64,000 nt of DNA, from the NCBI GenBank assembly GCA_020636045.1, contig JACJYP010000001.1:124001-188000 (forward strand), given 5' to 3'. Within the stretch, counting starts at the first letter, position 1. Each line of letters begins with the position of its first letter. The notes beneath the pieces were generated by a model. That model was not told the origin of the DNA. It made no database searches and saw only the letters and a program-made list of their open reading frames with translations. The position numbers and the translations under genes are program-made. This document shows positions 25,678 through 34,710 of the stretch, piece by piece. Origin of the DNA: Lewinellaceae bacterium (GTDB taxonomy: Bacteria; Bacteroidota; Bacteroidia; Chitinophagales; Saprospiraceae).

Positions 25678-28569
25678 TCAATGGTGTGCGGGCCTGATGG
25701 GCACTTTTACCGTGAAAAACGCCACGTTGTCTTCCACGAGTACCGGGCGATCGCCCAGCAGCCGGTATCGGTAGATCAGGCTCTGCAGGCCAAAATGCGT
25801 ACTTGGTTCGGGTTTGATCTTGGGCTGAATGTTGTTCCGCACAACGATGTAGCCGTCGTTGTCGGAAAATATCTCGATCGTCAGCGGCCGGCTGGCCGAT
25901 ATGACATTGTGTTTCACGGCATTTTCAACAAGCAACTGAAGCGTCAGGGGCATGATGAGCCCCGTTTGTCCGTTGAGGCGATCCACCAGCACAAACCCGT
26001 TTTCATAGCGCTTTTTCAGCAGGAAATCGAAATTGTGCACCAGCGTCATCTCTTCCTGCAGGCTGATAAAATCGTGCTCCCGGTAGGCGATGATGCTGCG
26101 GTAAAAATCGGACAGATGCTCTACGTACTCGACGGCTACCCCGGGGTTTTCTTCAATGATGGTGATCAGGGTATTAAAACTGTTGAACAGGAAATGCGGG
26201 TTGATCTGGCTTTTCAACGCGGCAAACTGCGATTCCAGTTTCTCGCGCTTGAGTTGCGCCACCCGTTGAAGGCGCCCTTCGCGCATCCTGATAAAGGCGT
26301 AGATCAGGGCGCCGATGGCCACCAGAGACAAAACGATAAACCACCATTGCGTCCAGAAAGGTTGCCGGATCGCAAATGCCCAGGAAGCCTCCGGTACATT
26401 TACAAAGTTGCCGTGTTCGCTGGTCTGCACGCGAAACACGTAGTTGCCCGGCAAAAGATTGGGATATGAGGCGATGTGGTCTTTGGATACTTTCCAGTCC
26501 GGGTCGAACCCGTCGAGCCGGTAACGGTATCGCACCGACTCCGGATCGGTGTACCACAGGCCCGTAAAATTGAAAATGAAATAGTTCTGGTCGTGCGGGA
26601 AGATGTGCTCCGACAGGAAATCGATGGACCGCAAAAAAACCGAGACGGCGGTGATGTCGGGTTGCGGGTCGTCGAGGAAGCGCTCGTCGAACGCGGCAAC
26701 CCGAATAATACCGTTGCGCGTGCCGAGCCACACATTCCCCTGTCCGTCACGGCACATGGCATTCAGGTTGACTTCTGCAACGGGAGCGCCGATGGTCGCA
26801 TTGCAAAAAGTAACATGGTCGATCCGGTCGGGGTCGAGGATGTCGAAACCATCTTCGTATGCAACGATGATATGTCCGTTGGCATCGGCTTCCACGCCGG
26901 TGATCGCAAGGCTGTGCAGGTGATTTTCGGGGGTGTAGCGTTGAAAGCGCGCGCCGTCGTAGCGGAACAAGCCGTCCTTGTCGGTACTGAACCAGATATT
27001 TCCGTGATAGTCTTCTGCAATGCTGTAGATGGTCTTGAGCGGGATTCCTTCGGCCGATTCAAAATGCCGGAACTTACCTTTTTCCATTACCCTGAGCCCT
27101 TTTCCGTCGGTACAAAACCATATGCGGCCGCGACTGTCGGGAAATACACGATAGACGTAACCGGTGCCCAGTTCGCTTTGCCGGAAAAAAACGCTGCCGC
27201 GGCCCGGCTCCTGCACATTCATCGACATCACACCGCCCAAGGTGGCCAGCCACACCCGCTTCCGGTCGCCATCAATGGAAAGAACGCTTCCGTTGAACAG
27301 GCCGCCCTGTTCCGTCAGGTGGCGGATCACGACCCCGTCGCTGTTCAGGATAAATACGCCGTTGCCGTATGTTCCGGCCCAGATGCTGCTGTCTGAAGGA
27401 GACTCCCACAGCGAAAGAATGTTCTGCCCGGACGGAAGCACCTGGCGGAAACCGTTGCCGTCGTCCACAAAAAGGCCTTCCTGACTGCCTGCCCACATCC
27501 GGTACTTCCGGTCGATCAGAACAGCCTGTACGTTGGAGAACGGGGTGACGATCTGGCTGAAACGCACATTGGCGGAATAGACCGATCCCTTGTCGCTGAC
27601 CCCCCACAAAAGCCCTTCGCGATCCTTGCAGATGGATTGTATCCGCATTTGTCCGATCGGATGCGCTTCAGGCAGCAAGGTCCAGTTTCCCGCCATTACA
27701 TTCATGCGCGCCAGGCCTTTTTCCGAAGTGACCGCCCACAGTTCTTTTTTGCCGAACGGCACCAGGCCCGTGACGCTTCCATAACTCCATTTTTCAGAAC
27801 GGTAATCGAACTTTTGCTGGGCCGTATTGAACCGCGCAATGCCTTTTTCATAAGTCCCGATCCACACATCGCCGGATTTATCGGCCGCCAGTGCCGTAAT
27901 GATCTGATCAGGCAGCCCGTCCTTCACGCCCAGATACCGCACCTTTTTTTGTCCTTTTTCCGGCATGGAGCAAATGCTGATGCCACCGTCGGTACCCGCC
28001 CATATCTGGTTGTTGGCATCCCTGGTCAGCGCATAAATATCGTCGCCGCTCAGGCCGTCGTCGCCGGAATTGAACTGATATAAACGACCTTCTTTCAGGC
28101 AATAGAGGCCTTCGCCGTATGTGGCGATCCAGAACCCGCCCGATGTATCCGAGGCGAACGCCGTGATCGGTTTTGCAGGCAGGCCTTCTGCCGGTTGCCA
28201 CAGGCTCAGCCGCGCTGCGGTGACGACCTTGCTGCCGGGGTCCATATCCGTCGGGAATGCGCTGTTTACCGGTATGTAGCAGATCGCGCCGCTGTGGAAG
28301 CCTGCCCAGATGCGGCCGTCCCATTCATACAGGGCGCTGACGGATCCCGCATCGAGGCTGTCGGGCAACAGAACGGCCTGGTAACTCAGGCCGTCATACC
28401 GGTAAATCCCGTCTTTGGCGCCAAACCACATCCAGCCATGGCTGTCCTGAAAAGCGATCGTCATGTGCACGTTCCAGAGGCCCTTTGCTTCCCGCAACCT
28501 GAATATGGGCGCCTGGGCTTGTGCCGCCAGGCAGTACAGCAAAAATGATATTTGAAAAAAAACTCTCAC
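25678..28569 (-). CDS. Two-component sensor kinase with periplasmic propeller (LytS-type)
   Basis: The 963-residue protein has a signal peptide (MRVFFQISFLLYCLAAQAQ), a long periplasmic part made of two-component-regulator propeller repeats (for example GNIWFSTDKDGLFRYDG, GRIWAGFHSGAI, DVWIGTYEKGIARF), a Y_Y_Y domain (YRYRLDGFDPDWKVS ... YVFRVQTSEHG), one membrane span (WWFIVLSLVAIGALIYAF) and a cytoplasmic LytS/YpdA-type kinase. The phospho-accepting His is in KSQINPHFLFNSFNTLI and the ATP-binding N-box is LLVENAVKHN. It resembles the sensor half of the hybrid regulators used for glycan sensing in Bacteroides, but here the output goes to the separate LytTR protein. The ligand is unknown; TonB receptors, GH3 and GH13 genes nearby make a saccharide possible but not shown. 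Confidence 0.93.
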   Translation of the reverse strand: MRVFFQISFLLYCLAAQAQAPIFRLREAKGLWNVHMTIAFQDSHGWMWFGAKDGIYRYDGLSYQAVLLPDSLDAGSVSALYEWDGRIWAGFHSGAICYIPVNSAFPTDMDPGSKVVTAARLSLWQPAEGLPAKPITAFASDTSGGFWIATYGEGLYCLKEGRLYQFNSGDDGLSGDDIYALTRDANNQIWAGTDGGISICSMPEKGQKKVRYLGVKDGLPDQIITALAADKSGDVWIGTYEKGIARFNTAQQKFDYRSEKWSYGSVTGLVPFGKKELWAVTSEKGLARMNVMAGNWTLLPEAHPIGQMRIQSICKDREGLLWGVSDKGSVYSANVRFSQIVTPFSNVQAVLIDRKYRMWAGSQEGLFVDDGNGFRQVLPSGQNILSLWESPSDSSIWAGTYGNGVFILNSDGVVIRHLTEQGGLFNGSVLSIDGDRKRVWLATLGGVMSMNVQEPGRGSVFFRQSELGTGYVYRVFPDSRGRIWFCTDGKGLRVMEKGKFRHFESAEGIPLKTIYSIAEDYHGNIWFSTDKDGLFRYDGARFQRYTPENHLHSLAITGVEADANGHIIVAYEDGFDILDPDRIDHVTFCNATIGAPVAEVNLNAMCRDGQGNVWLGTRNGIIRVAAFDERFLDDPQPDITAVSVFLRSIDFLSEHIFPHDQNYFIFNFTGLWYTDPESVRYRYRLDGFDPDWKVSKDHIASYPNLLPGNYVFRVQTSEHGNFVNVPEASWAFAIRQPFWTQWWFIVLSLVAIGALIYAFIRMREGRLQRVAQLKREKLESQFAALKSQINPHFLFNSFNTLITIIEENPGVAVEYVEHLSDFYRSIIAYREHDFISLQEEMTLVHNFDFLLKKRYENGFVLVDRLNGQTGLIMPLTLQLLVENAVKHNVISASRPLTIEIFSDNDGYIVVRNNIQPKIKPEPSTHFGLQSLIYRYRLLGDRPVLVEDNVAFFTVKVPIRPAHH

Positions 28570-28663
28570 AATATATCAAACGGCCGGGCAAAACCGGCAG
28601 CGCCGGTTGTCCTTCCTTGTATTTTATTCGATTGTTTTACATCATCTCCTTTCCGGGGCTGAT

Positions 28664-29248
28664 TCAGTTCCGTTTCAGTTCCGCATCAACCGTTACTGCA
28701 ATCTCCTCGGCTATTTTCTGATACACAATTTTAGGAATTGTAATGTTATGGTCGCTCAGGGGCACGGTAAACGATGACTGCACCCGGATACTATTTCCGC
28801 TGATATTCATCTGGCTTTTGATGATCCGCTCCTGCTCTTCTCCGTGTATCAATAATTTCCCCTTTGCACGCACCGAATAGGTGCCGTCTTTTTCAAAATC
28901 GACCGCGTCAAGCAACTTTCCCGTAAAGCTCGCCTTTGGGTACTTTTTGCTTTCCATATAATTCTCGTTGAAATGCTCCCGTTGCAGCGGACTGTTGAAT
29001 CCTTCGAATGAACGCACCTCCACCGTCCAGGCAAATGTCTGCTGTTTCGGATCGATCGCACCGCGCAGTTTGCCGCTTTTCGCCCTGATCACTTCCAGCG
29101 GGGCATCCGACTTGAAAGCGACTGCCCCGTTGTCGCATTTGTAAATATCGCCGGTGCTGTCGATAGTGTCTGCAAGAGGTTCGTATGTTAGAGAGCAGGG
29201 AAGCCAGCTTTGCATAACCAGCATCCACGTCATGATCATCATTTTCAT
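28664..29248 (-). CDS. YceI-like periplasmic protein
   Basis: The 194-residue protein shows the YceI lipocalin-like pattern: GAVAFKSDAPLEVIRAKSGKLRGAID, then VEVRSFEGFNSPLQREHFNENYMESKKYPKASFTGKL, GTYSVRAKGKLLIHGEEQERII and the C-terminal SDHNITIPKIVYQKIAEEIAVTVDAEL. The N-terminus (MKMMIMTWMLVMQSWLPC) is hydrophobic and probably a signal peptide, with a Cys that could be lipidated although the preceding residues are not a canonical lipobox. YceI proteins bind isoprenoid-type lipids in the periplasm; in Bacteroidota many are catalysed-stress or gliding accessory proteins of unclear role. It precedes the sensor kinase gene by 94 bases on the same strand, which may indicate that it belongs to the same transcription unit. 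Confidence 0.85.
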   Translation of the reverse strand: MKMMIMTWMLVMQSWLPCSLTYEPLADTIDSTGDIYKCDNGAVAFKSDAPLEVIRAKSGKLRGAIDPKQQTFAWTVEVRSFEGFNSPLQREHFNENYMESKKYPKASFTGKLLDAVDFEKDGTYSVRAKGKLLIHGEEQERIIKSQMNISGNSIRVQSSFTVPLSDHNITIPKIVYQKIAEEIAVTVDAELKRN

Positions 29249-29325
29249 AGCACAAGTGATTCTTGTATGCGGTGAATATAGACAATAACGAAGGAACGGC
29301 CGGGGATCATGTTTGCCGAACGGGC

Positions 29326-29359
29326 AAAAAAGAAGGGCGAAACCGGTGTTTCGCCCTTC
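29326..29359 (-). terminator. Perfect hairpin terminator of the sugar dehydrogenase gene
   Basis: A perfect 12-bp stem, GAAGGGCGAAAC with GTTTCGCCCTTC and loop of 4, starts 4 bases after the stop codon of the minus-strand gene and is followed on that strand by TTTTTT. This is a textbook intrinsic terminator. Confidence 0.85.
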
Positions 29360-29362
29360 CCG

Positions 29363-32300
29363 TCACAACTTGATGATCTTCCTGCCAAGCACCCCCTTTT
29401 CGTGTTCTACGATCAGGCCGTACATGCCGGCTGGCAAGCCTTGCAGGTCCAGTTGAACACGGGCAGGTGTCAAGACCTGTTGCCGGATGGCCACGATCTT
29501 TCCTCCGGCATCTACCAGGCGCACACTCCGGATCGCCATATTGTCCGAAGCGATCCAGAGCGTTTCATCTGCCGGATTGGGATATACATTCAATACGATG
29601 TTGCGATGCTCTTCAGTGCCTGTGGCGAGGGTGTCGGGGAAAAAGGCCACATTCACGATCCTGAACTGCCCTTGCGCCATGTCGAAGTTGTCGGTGCGCC
29701 CCTGCGCGTTCAGCCCGAAAGCGGGTTTCAGGGGAAAAGGGTAAAACTGGTGCAGGAATACCATAAAATAGGTCCCCGGCTCTACGATCGAAAAGCCGTA
29801 CTGCCCTTCTGCATCGGTCATACGCGCCGACACCAGCGTGGAGTCATCCCGGTACAGCAGCACCGTGATGTCGGGGAGCAGGGGTTCCGTGGCTTCCTGA
29901 AGGTCATTGTGGTTTTCGTCGAGCCACACATTTCCGCCCAAAGCGATCATGGTCACCGCCCAGGCAACATCCATATTCAGGTGCTCGCCTTCATCAAGAT
30001 CGAACACCGGACTGAAGCCATCCGCATCCACGTTCTGGACCGGCAAAAAAACGTCGGCAGTGGGAGGCAGGCCGATCTTCAGATAATACGCACCGGGCGC
30101 CAGGTCGGGAAAGTTGTACCGGCCGTCGGTCGAACTGAATGCCGTAAACAGCAGGCTGTCGTTTGCAGCAGCGAACAGGCGGACTGTCGCTCCGCTAAAC
30201 GTCGGTTCGCCCTGATCCCAGATGCCGTTGTTGTTGCTGTCCAGCCCCAAATTGCCCGTCACTGCTGCCGGAAAGGCATATAGCGGCGGATAAAGTTGCC
30301 TTTTGGGTACGATTTGCTTGATCTGATGCGCACTACTCCAGCGCAGCTGCGCCAGGGCGCCTCCCGCGATCTCCAGGTATTCGAGGCGCAGGCGATATTT
30401 TTTTCCCGCTTCCAGCAGCATGCTGCCGCTTTGCTCTTCCGGCGCCTGCGGCTCCCATTTGTCGATGATCAGCGAATCGCCGATCCACAAGCGGCAGCCG
30501 TCATCGCTGAACACATCAAAGGTGTATGTTTCCGAAAACAGCGGCTGTACAAATCCGGTCCATCGCACCGTGAAATAATCGGAAGGGATCTGGGGGTCGG
30601 GAGAATCGTTGCCCCAGTTGAAATTGATCGTCGTGTCCGTGCGCATGACTACCGGCGCTTCGTCGAAATCGGCTTCCGGGTCAATGAAGTATTGCCCCAG
30701 CACCCCGGTGCCGTGGCCCAGGGTGTACGACTCAAAGTTTGCCTCCAGCGAAACGGGTGTTTCCGGTGTTACAAATACTTTCAGGGCGTCCGTGCTGCCA
30801 TCCGACCAGTGGCTGAACAGGTACACGGTATCGCCGATCTGTTGTTTGGCCGGCGCCTGTATCGTTCTCGAAAGCCCCACCACACTTTCAAAAACGGCCG
30901 GCAGGGTCCTGATCTGTCCGTCCACATTCATTTCGATGCCCGGCGGGCCGACGATCGAGATATTTGTTTTCAACGGCTGCACGTCGCGCCACACGGTTTT
31001 TTCAAAACCCTGGGCATCTCTGGCACTCAGGTAAATGCGGAAAAAAACATCCGTTGCCGTTTCACCCACCGATCCTACCATGTATTGCCCTTCCGAAATG
31101 CCGGGCGTTACCGGCAGCGCCGGATGCGTATGATCGGCGTGGTGGAAATCTATCTTCCAACTGAGCCGGTCGGCGGAAAGAGGGCCCTCTTCCGGGTCGA
31201 TAGCCACCCCGGAAAAAAACAGGGTATCGCCGCCGCGATACAGCGCATCCGCCAGCGGCAACAGTATCTGCGGCTCCGGCCGCTTGTTGGACGAAACCCC
31301 TACGACGGCAGTCTGACTGGTGTCGGCGCCAAAGGCGTTTTGTGCGATACAAAAAACGAGGACGCCGCTGTCGGCAAGGCTCAGGTTGTCGAGCAGGAGA
31401 AACGAGGAATCTGCGCCCGGCACCGGCGCGCCGTCCAGATACCACTGATAGGAGATGGGCTGGCTTCCGAATGCCTGCGTGAAAAAGGAAGCGGATTCGG
31501 ATTCCGCTACCAGTACGGATTGCGGCTGCGAAGTGATCAGCGGCGCGCCTTCTCCTACCCAAAACACCTTCCATATGGCGCCTTCGTCGCTTGCCGTATT
31601 ATCCACTTCGGAACCGCCGCCCAGGCCTGCCCGTGCCAGATAGTACAGCGCACCGTCGGGTGTTGCCAGCAGGCTTACCGGCCTGTCGACGCCGCTGGCA
31701 AATGTGCCGATAAGCGTTCCGGTCTCCGGGTCGAGCGCCTTGATCCAGCCTTTGCAATAGTCGGCAAAGAAGAATTTGCCGCGGTACTCGTCGGGTATCA
31801 GCGCCTGATTGTGGAAGGCGAAGGCCGCGCCTACGATCGCGCATCCGTCCGTATGATTGTAGGCAAAAACGGGGTCGGTAAAAGCGGGGTCGCCCGAAGC
31901 GCCCTGAAACAGTTTCCAGCCGTAATTGGCGCCCGGTTTCAGCTCGTTCACCTCTTCCCAGGCTTCTGCCCCTACGTCGCAGAAATATATTTTTCCCGTT
32001 TCCGGGTCGCAACTCATGGAAAACGGATTGCGCACGCCATAGGCATAAATAGCGCGGTTGATGCCGGTCAACTGGTCGTAAAAGGGATTGTCGGCAGGGA
32101 TCATTCCGTTCGGTTCGATACACAGGATCTTGCCCAAAACCGTGTTCAGTTCCTGCGCATTATCCGATTTGGCGCCGTCGCCCACGCCGATATACAGGCG
32201 TTCGTCGGGGCCAAACACCATGGCGCCCGCATTGTGTATGCTGCCGCTGAGCTGATCGAGTTCCAGCAGCACCTGCTCGCTGCCCGGCACGGCAAAATCG

Positions 32301-32680
32301 CCGTTGGCCCACACACGGCTGACGCGGTTGTGCTCCTGGCCGGGCACGGTATAGTACAGGTACACCCAGGGCTGGCTTTCAAAATGCGGATCGATCGCGA
32401 TGCCGTTGAGCCCTTTTTCATTGAAGGCGTCCACATCGAGGGTAATGAACGGCTCGTCGTGCAGGTCGCCGTCTTCGTGCAGGATGAGTACGCGGCCGTC
32501 TTTTTGCGCCAGGAACAGGCGCCCGTCGGGGGCGTAGGCCATACAGGTCGGGTTGAGCCCTTCCGCGAGAAAAGCCTGCGCGAATCCGGATGGAAGCATG
32601 GCCGTTTGGGCAAGGAGGGATAGCGGCTGCCAGACAAGCAGTATGAGGACAGAAGAAAGATACTTCACAAAGTTTTGCAT
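29363..32680 (-). CDS. Secreted PQQ-type sugar dehydrogenase with PA14, SdrD-like and T9SS domains
   Basis: The 1105-residue product starts at MQNFVKYLSSVLILLVW with a signal peptide ending at LLAQ. Residues about 30-390 form a glucose/sorbosone dehydrogenase (HHIP-like) propeller: GLNGIAIDPHF, HNAGAMVFGPDERLYIGVGDG, YGVRNPFSMSCDPETGKIYFCDVGAEAWEEVN and PGANYGW. Then come an Ig-like module (ITSQPQSVLVAESESASF ... ADSGVLVFCIAQNAFG), further beta modules, a PA14 domain (FTVRWTGFVQPLFSETYTF ... DDGCRLWIGDSLIID), two SdrD-like B domains (NLGLDSNNNGIWDQGE and GNVWLDENHNDLQEA) and a type A T9SS sorting domain (VLNVYPNPADETLWI ... GRKIIKL). It is likely a cell-surface enzyme that oxidises or binds saccharides; whether it holds PQQ is not shown. 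It lies downstream of the glycosyltransferase gene. Confidence 0.88.
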   Translation of the reverse strand: MQNFVKYLSSVLILLVWQPLSLLAQTAMLPSGFAQAFLAEGLNPTCMAYAPDGRLFLAQKDGRVLILHEDGDLHDEPFITLDVDAFNEKGLNGIAIDPHFESQPWVYLYYTVPGQEHNRVSRVWANGDFAVPGSEQVLLELDQLSGSIHNAGAMVFGPDERLYIGVGDGAKSDNAQELNTVLGKILCIEPNGMIPADNPFYDQLTGINRAIYAYGVRNPFSMSCDPETGKIYFCDVGAEAWEEVNELKPGANYGWKLFQGASGDPAFTDPVFAYNHTDGCAIVGAAFAFHNQALIPDEYRGKFFFADYCKGWIKALDPETGTLIGTFASGVDRPVSLLATPDGALYYLARAGLGGGSEVDNTASDEGAIWKVFWVGEGAPLITSQPQSVLVAESESASFFTQAFGSQPISYQWYLDGAPVPGADSSFLLLDNLSLADSGVLVFCIAQNAFGADTSQTAVVGVSSNKRPEPQILLPLADALYRGGDTLFFSGVAIDPEEGPLSADRLSWKIDFHHADHTHPALPVTPGISEGQYMVGSVGETATDVFFRIYLSARDAQGFEKTVWRDVQPLKTNISIVGPPGIEMNVDGQIRTLPAVFESVVGLSRTIQAPAKQQIGDTVYLFSHWSDGSTDALKVFVTPETPVSLEANFESYTLGHGTGVLGQYFIDPEADFDEAPVVMRTDTTINFNWGNDSPDPQIPSDYFTVRWTGFVQPLFSETYTFDVFSDDGCRLWIGDSLIIDKWEPQAPEEQSGSMLLEAGKKYRLRLEYLEIAGGALAQLRWSSAHQIKQIVPKRQLYPPLYAFPAAVTGNLGLDSNNNGIWDQGEPTFSGATVRLFAAANDSLLFTAFSSTDGRYNFPDLAPGAYYLKIGLPPTADVFLPVQNVDADGFSPVFDLDEGEHLNMDVAWAVTMIALGGNVWLDENHNDLQEATEPLLPDITVLLYRDDSTLVSARMTDAEGQYGFSIVEPGTYFMVFLHQFYPFPLKPAFGLNAQGRTDNFDMAQGQFRIVNVAFFPDTLATGTEEHRNIVLNVYPNPADETLWIASDNMAIRSVRLVDAGGKIVAIRQQVLTPARVQLDLQGLPAGMYGLIVEHEKGVLGRKIIKL

Positions 32681-32722
32681 GTTGAGAAGTGTGTTAAAAG
32701 GCCGAAGGCGGGTAAATTGAGC

Positions 32723-32750
32723 ATGCCGGAAGCCTTGCGGCTCCCGGCAT
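32723..32750. other. Hairpin between glycosyltransferase and dehydrogenase genes
   Basis: ATGCCGGAAGCC and GGCTCCCGGCAT pair over 12 bp with one G-T, with loop TTGC. It is followed by no T-run on the minus strand. It could trim the transcript between the two genes or stabilise the 3' end of the glycosyltransferase message. Confidence 0.4.
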
Positions 32751-32775
32751 TGACTCGTCCTGTTATATGCGCGGA

Positions 32776-34647
32776 TTAAAAATGGAACCCGTAACCGAAG
32801 AACACCGCTTTCATGCCGAATACGCTGAAACCGGACAACAATACTCCGAGCATGACCAGTATGAATGGCACATACACGAGCCCTTTCACCAGTTTGTTTT
32901 CCCATTTCAGGTGATGCATCAGCGGCAGCAGCAAAAAGGCCAGGCAAAGCCCCATGAACGATATCTGGAAGAGTACCAGAGAAGCGATGCCAAACGCGAG
33001 GCCTGTAGCGATCTCGAAACCCTGTACGACCCGGGTGTCAGGGTGGCTTTTCATCAAAAACTGCTGCCAGTTTTTGCGCACACCGGCAAAGAAACCAGAC
33101 GAGGTATTCTCGTTCCGGGCGTGCTCTGATTGTTTCTGGTCGCCCGTGACCAGGAAAATGGCCTTGCCGGAGATCATGTAGGTCAGAACCCCGATGCTGG
33201 AAAGGGGCGTGAGCGCTGCGTACAGGGCGGTGCTGTGACTCAGAAACCTGAACAGCCGGAGCGGTTTGTTTGCAAGCGCTACCACGAACGACAATACCGG
33301 AGCAAAAAAGGTCAGCAGGGTGATCAGATAAAAATCCCACCCGTAGATCACCTGAAAGCGCGTATCGAGCGCGACCATCGGCATGCGTATTTCACTGCCC
33401 GCCAGCACGAACGTGATGTCCTGGGCATGACCAAAATAATACGGCAGTGCGAGGTTGGCATTGACCATGAACAGAAAATACACCAGTGTCAGCGGCAGGT
33501 TCATGGTCGGGAACAGAATATCGAGTTTTTCCGTCCACGATATGTTTTTGGCACGCATCAGCCAGCCTGCTTTTTTCGACAGGAATTCAGAGGTGCCGCG
33601 GGTCCATTTCATGTGCCGGATGCGGAAGGCGCGTACCGAATCGGGAAAATCTTCATAACAGATCACGTCTTCCAGAAAACGGCCGCGGTAACCCAGTTCA
33701 CGCGCGTGAATGGCAAAGCCGAGGTCCTCGCTCACGATATCGGGGAATCCTCCGATCTTCTCCCAGACATCGCGACGAAGCAGGGCGCCGTGGCCCAGGA
33801 ACATCACAAATCCGAAATCGTTGCGCAGCGGCTGGTACCATTTCCAGTGAATATCGATGCCTACACCCAGAGACTTCGAGAGTGCGGACGGCGAATCCGG
33901 GTTGGCGCGGTGGTTGGCCTGAACGAACCCGCAGGTCGGGTCGCTTTCCAGAACGGCGACGGTTTTGCTCAGAAAATCGGTGGGCAGGATCTCGTCGGCA
34001 TCGGCAATGGCGAAATACGGCTCGTGGGCAAAATTGGCCAGCCCGTAATTCATATTGCCTGCCTTGAACGCCTTTCTGTCGGGGCGGCGGACCACTTTCA
34101 CCAGTCCGGGATGTTGTGCGGCAAATGCATCCACCCGGTCTTTAAATTCCTGCTGCGACGAATCATCGAGGATGTATACCGTATAATCGGGGTAATCCTG
34201 ACGGACGCAGGACGCCACGCTTTCTTCAACGAAATCATTGCAGGTGGTGTACAGAATGGCGATCGGCGGTTGCGCGGTTGCTACGGTCGGCACTTTGCCC
34301 AGCGCGCTCTTTTTTCCCAACAACCGGTACACTGCCGCAAAAGCAACGACGCCCATATTGTACATCCCGTACAGCCACGCAAAATTGATGAACACGATAA
34401 ACGTCCACAAAGTGATCTTGCTGGGCGTGTTGTAAGCCATGTCGAGCAACATCAGCAGGCGGGGCTGAAACCAGATCAGAGAGGCCAGCCACGCGCCGAA
34501 AATGGTAATGTACATGACCGGACTTGGCGCTTTCGCCATCAGATGATCGGGTTTGGCCGCTGCCCGACCGGAAGGGCTGCGCAGTGTTTCGATAGGGAGG
34601 GACATGGCGGGTGCTGTGATGGTTCGGATGGTATTTTTCGTTGACAT
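32776..34647 (-). CDS. Membrane glycosyltransferase, family 2 (polysaccharide synthase-like)
   Basis: The 623-residue protein has two N-terminal membrane spans (VMYITIFGAWLASLIWF, LWTFIVFINFAWLYGMYNMGVVAFAAVY), a cytoplasmic GT2 domain, and about five C-terminal spans. The GT2 motifs are present: PIAILYTTCND, VYILDDSSQ, the DxD-type IADADEIL, SEDLGFAIHARELGYRG, and RHMKWTRGTSEF in place of the usual QxxRW. This architecture is that of BcsA/PgaC/HasA-like synthases that polymerise and export a beta-linked polysaccharide through the inner membrane. No PilZ domain is seen. The upstream gene, 63 bases away on the same strand, encodes a TPR plus beta-barrel protein, a natural outer-membrane partner. 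The polymer made is unknown. Confidence 0.88.
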   Translation of the reverse strand: MSTKNTIRTITAPAMSLPIETLRSPSGRAAAKPDHLMAKAPSPVMYITIFGAWLASLIWFQPRLLMLLDMAYNTPSKITLWTFIVFINFAWLYGMYNMGVVAFAAVYRLLGKKSALGKVPTVATAQPPIAILYTTCNDFVEESVASCVRQDYPDYTVYILDDSSQQEFKDRVDAFAAQHPGLVKVVRRPDRKAFKAGNMNYGLANFAHEPYFAIADADEILPTDFLSKTVAVLESDPTCGFVQANHRANPDSPSALSKSLGVGIDIHWKWYQPLRNDFGFVMFLGHGALLRRDVWEKIGGFPDIVSEDLGFAIHARELGYRGRFLEDVICYEDFPDSVRAFRIRHMKWTRGTSEFLSKKAGWLMRAKNISWTEKLDILFPTMNLPLTLVYFLFMVNANLALPYYFGHAQDITFVLAGSEIRMPMVALDTRFQVIYGWDFYLITLLTFFAPVLSFVVALANKPLRLFRFLSHSTALYAALTPLSSIGVLTYMISGKAIFLVTGDQKQSEHARNENTSSGFFAGVRKNWQQFLMKSHPDTRVVQGFEIATGLAFGIASLVLFQISFMGLCLAFLLLPLMHHLKWENKLVKGLVYVPFILVMLGVLLSGFSVFGMKAVFFGYGFHF

Positions 34648-34710
34648 ATTTTTCTAAATGAAGTTGTGAAGGGTGGGGTGAATGCCCGGGAGGCTTCTGA
34701 AACATCGGCG

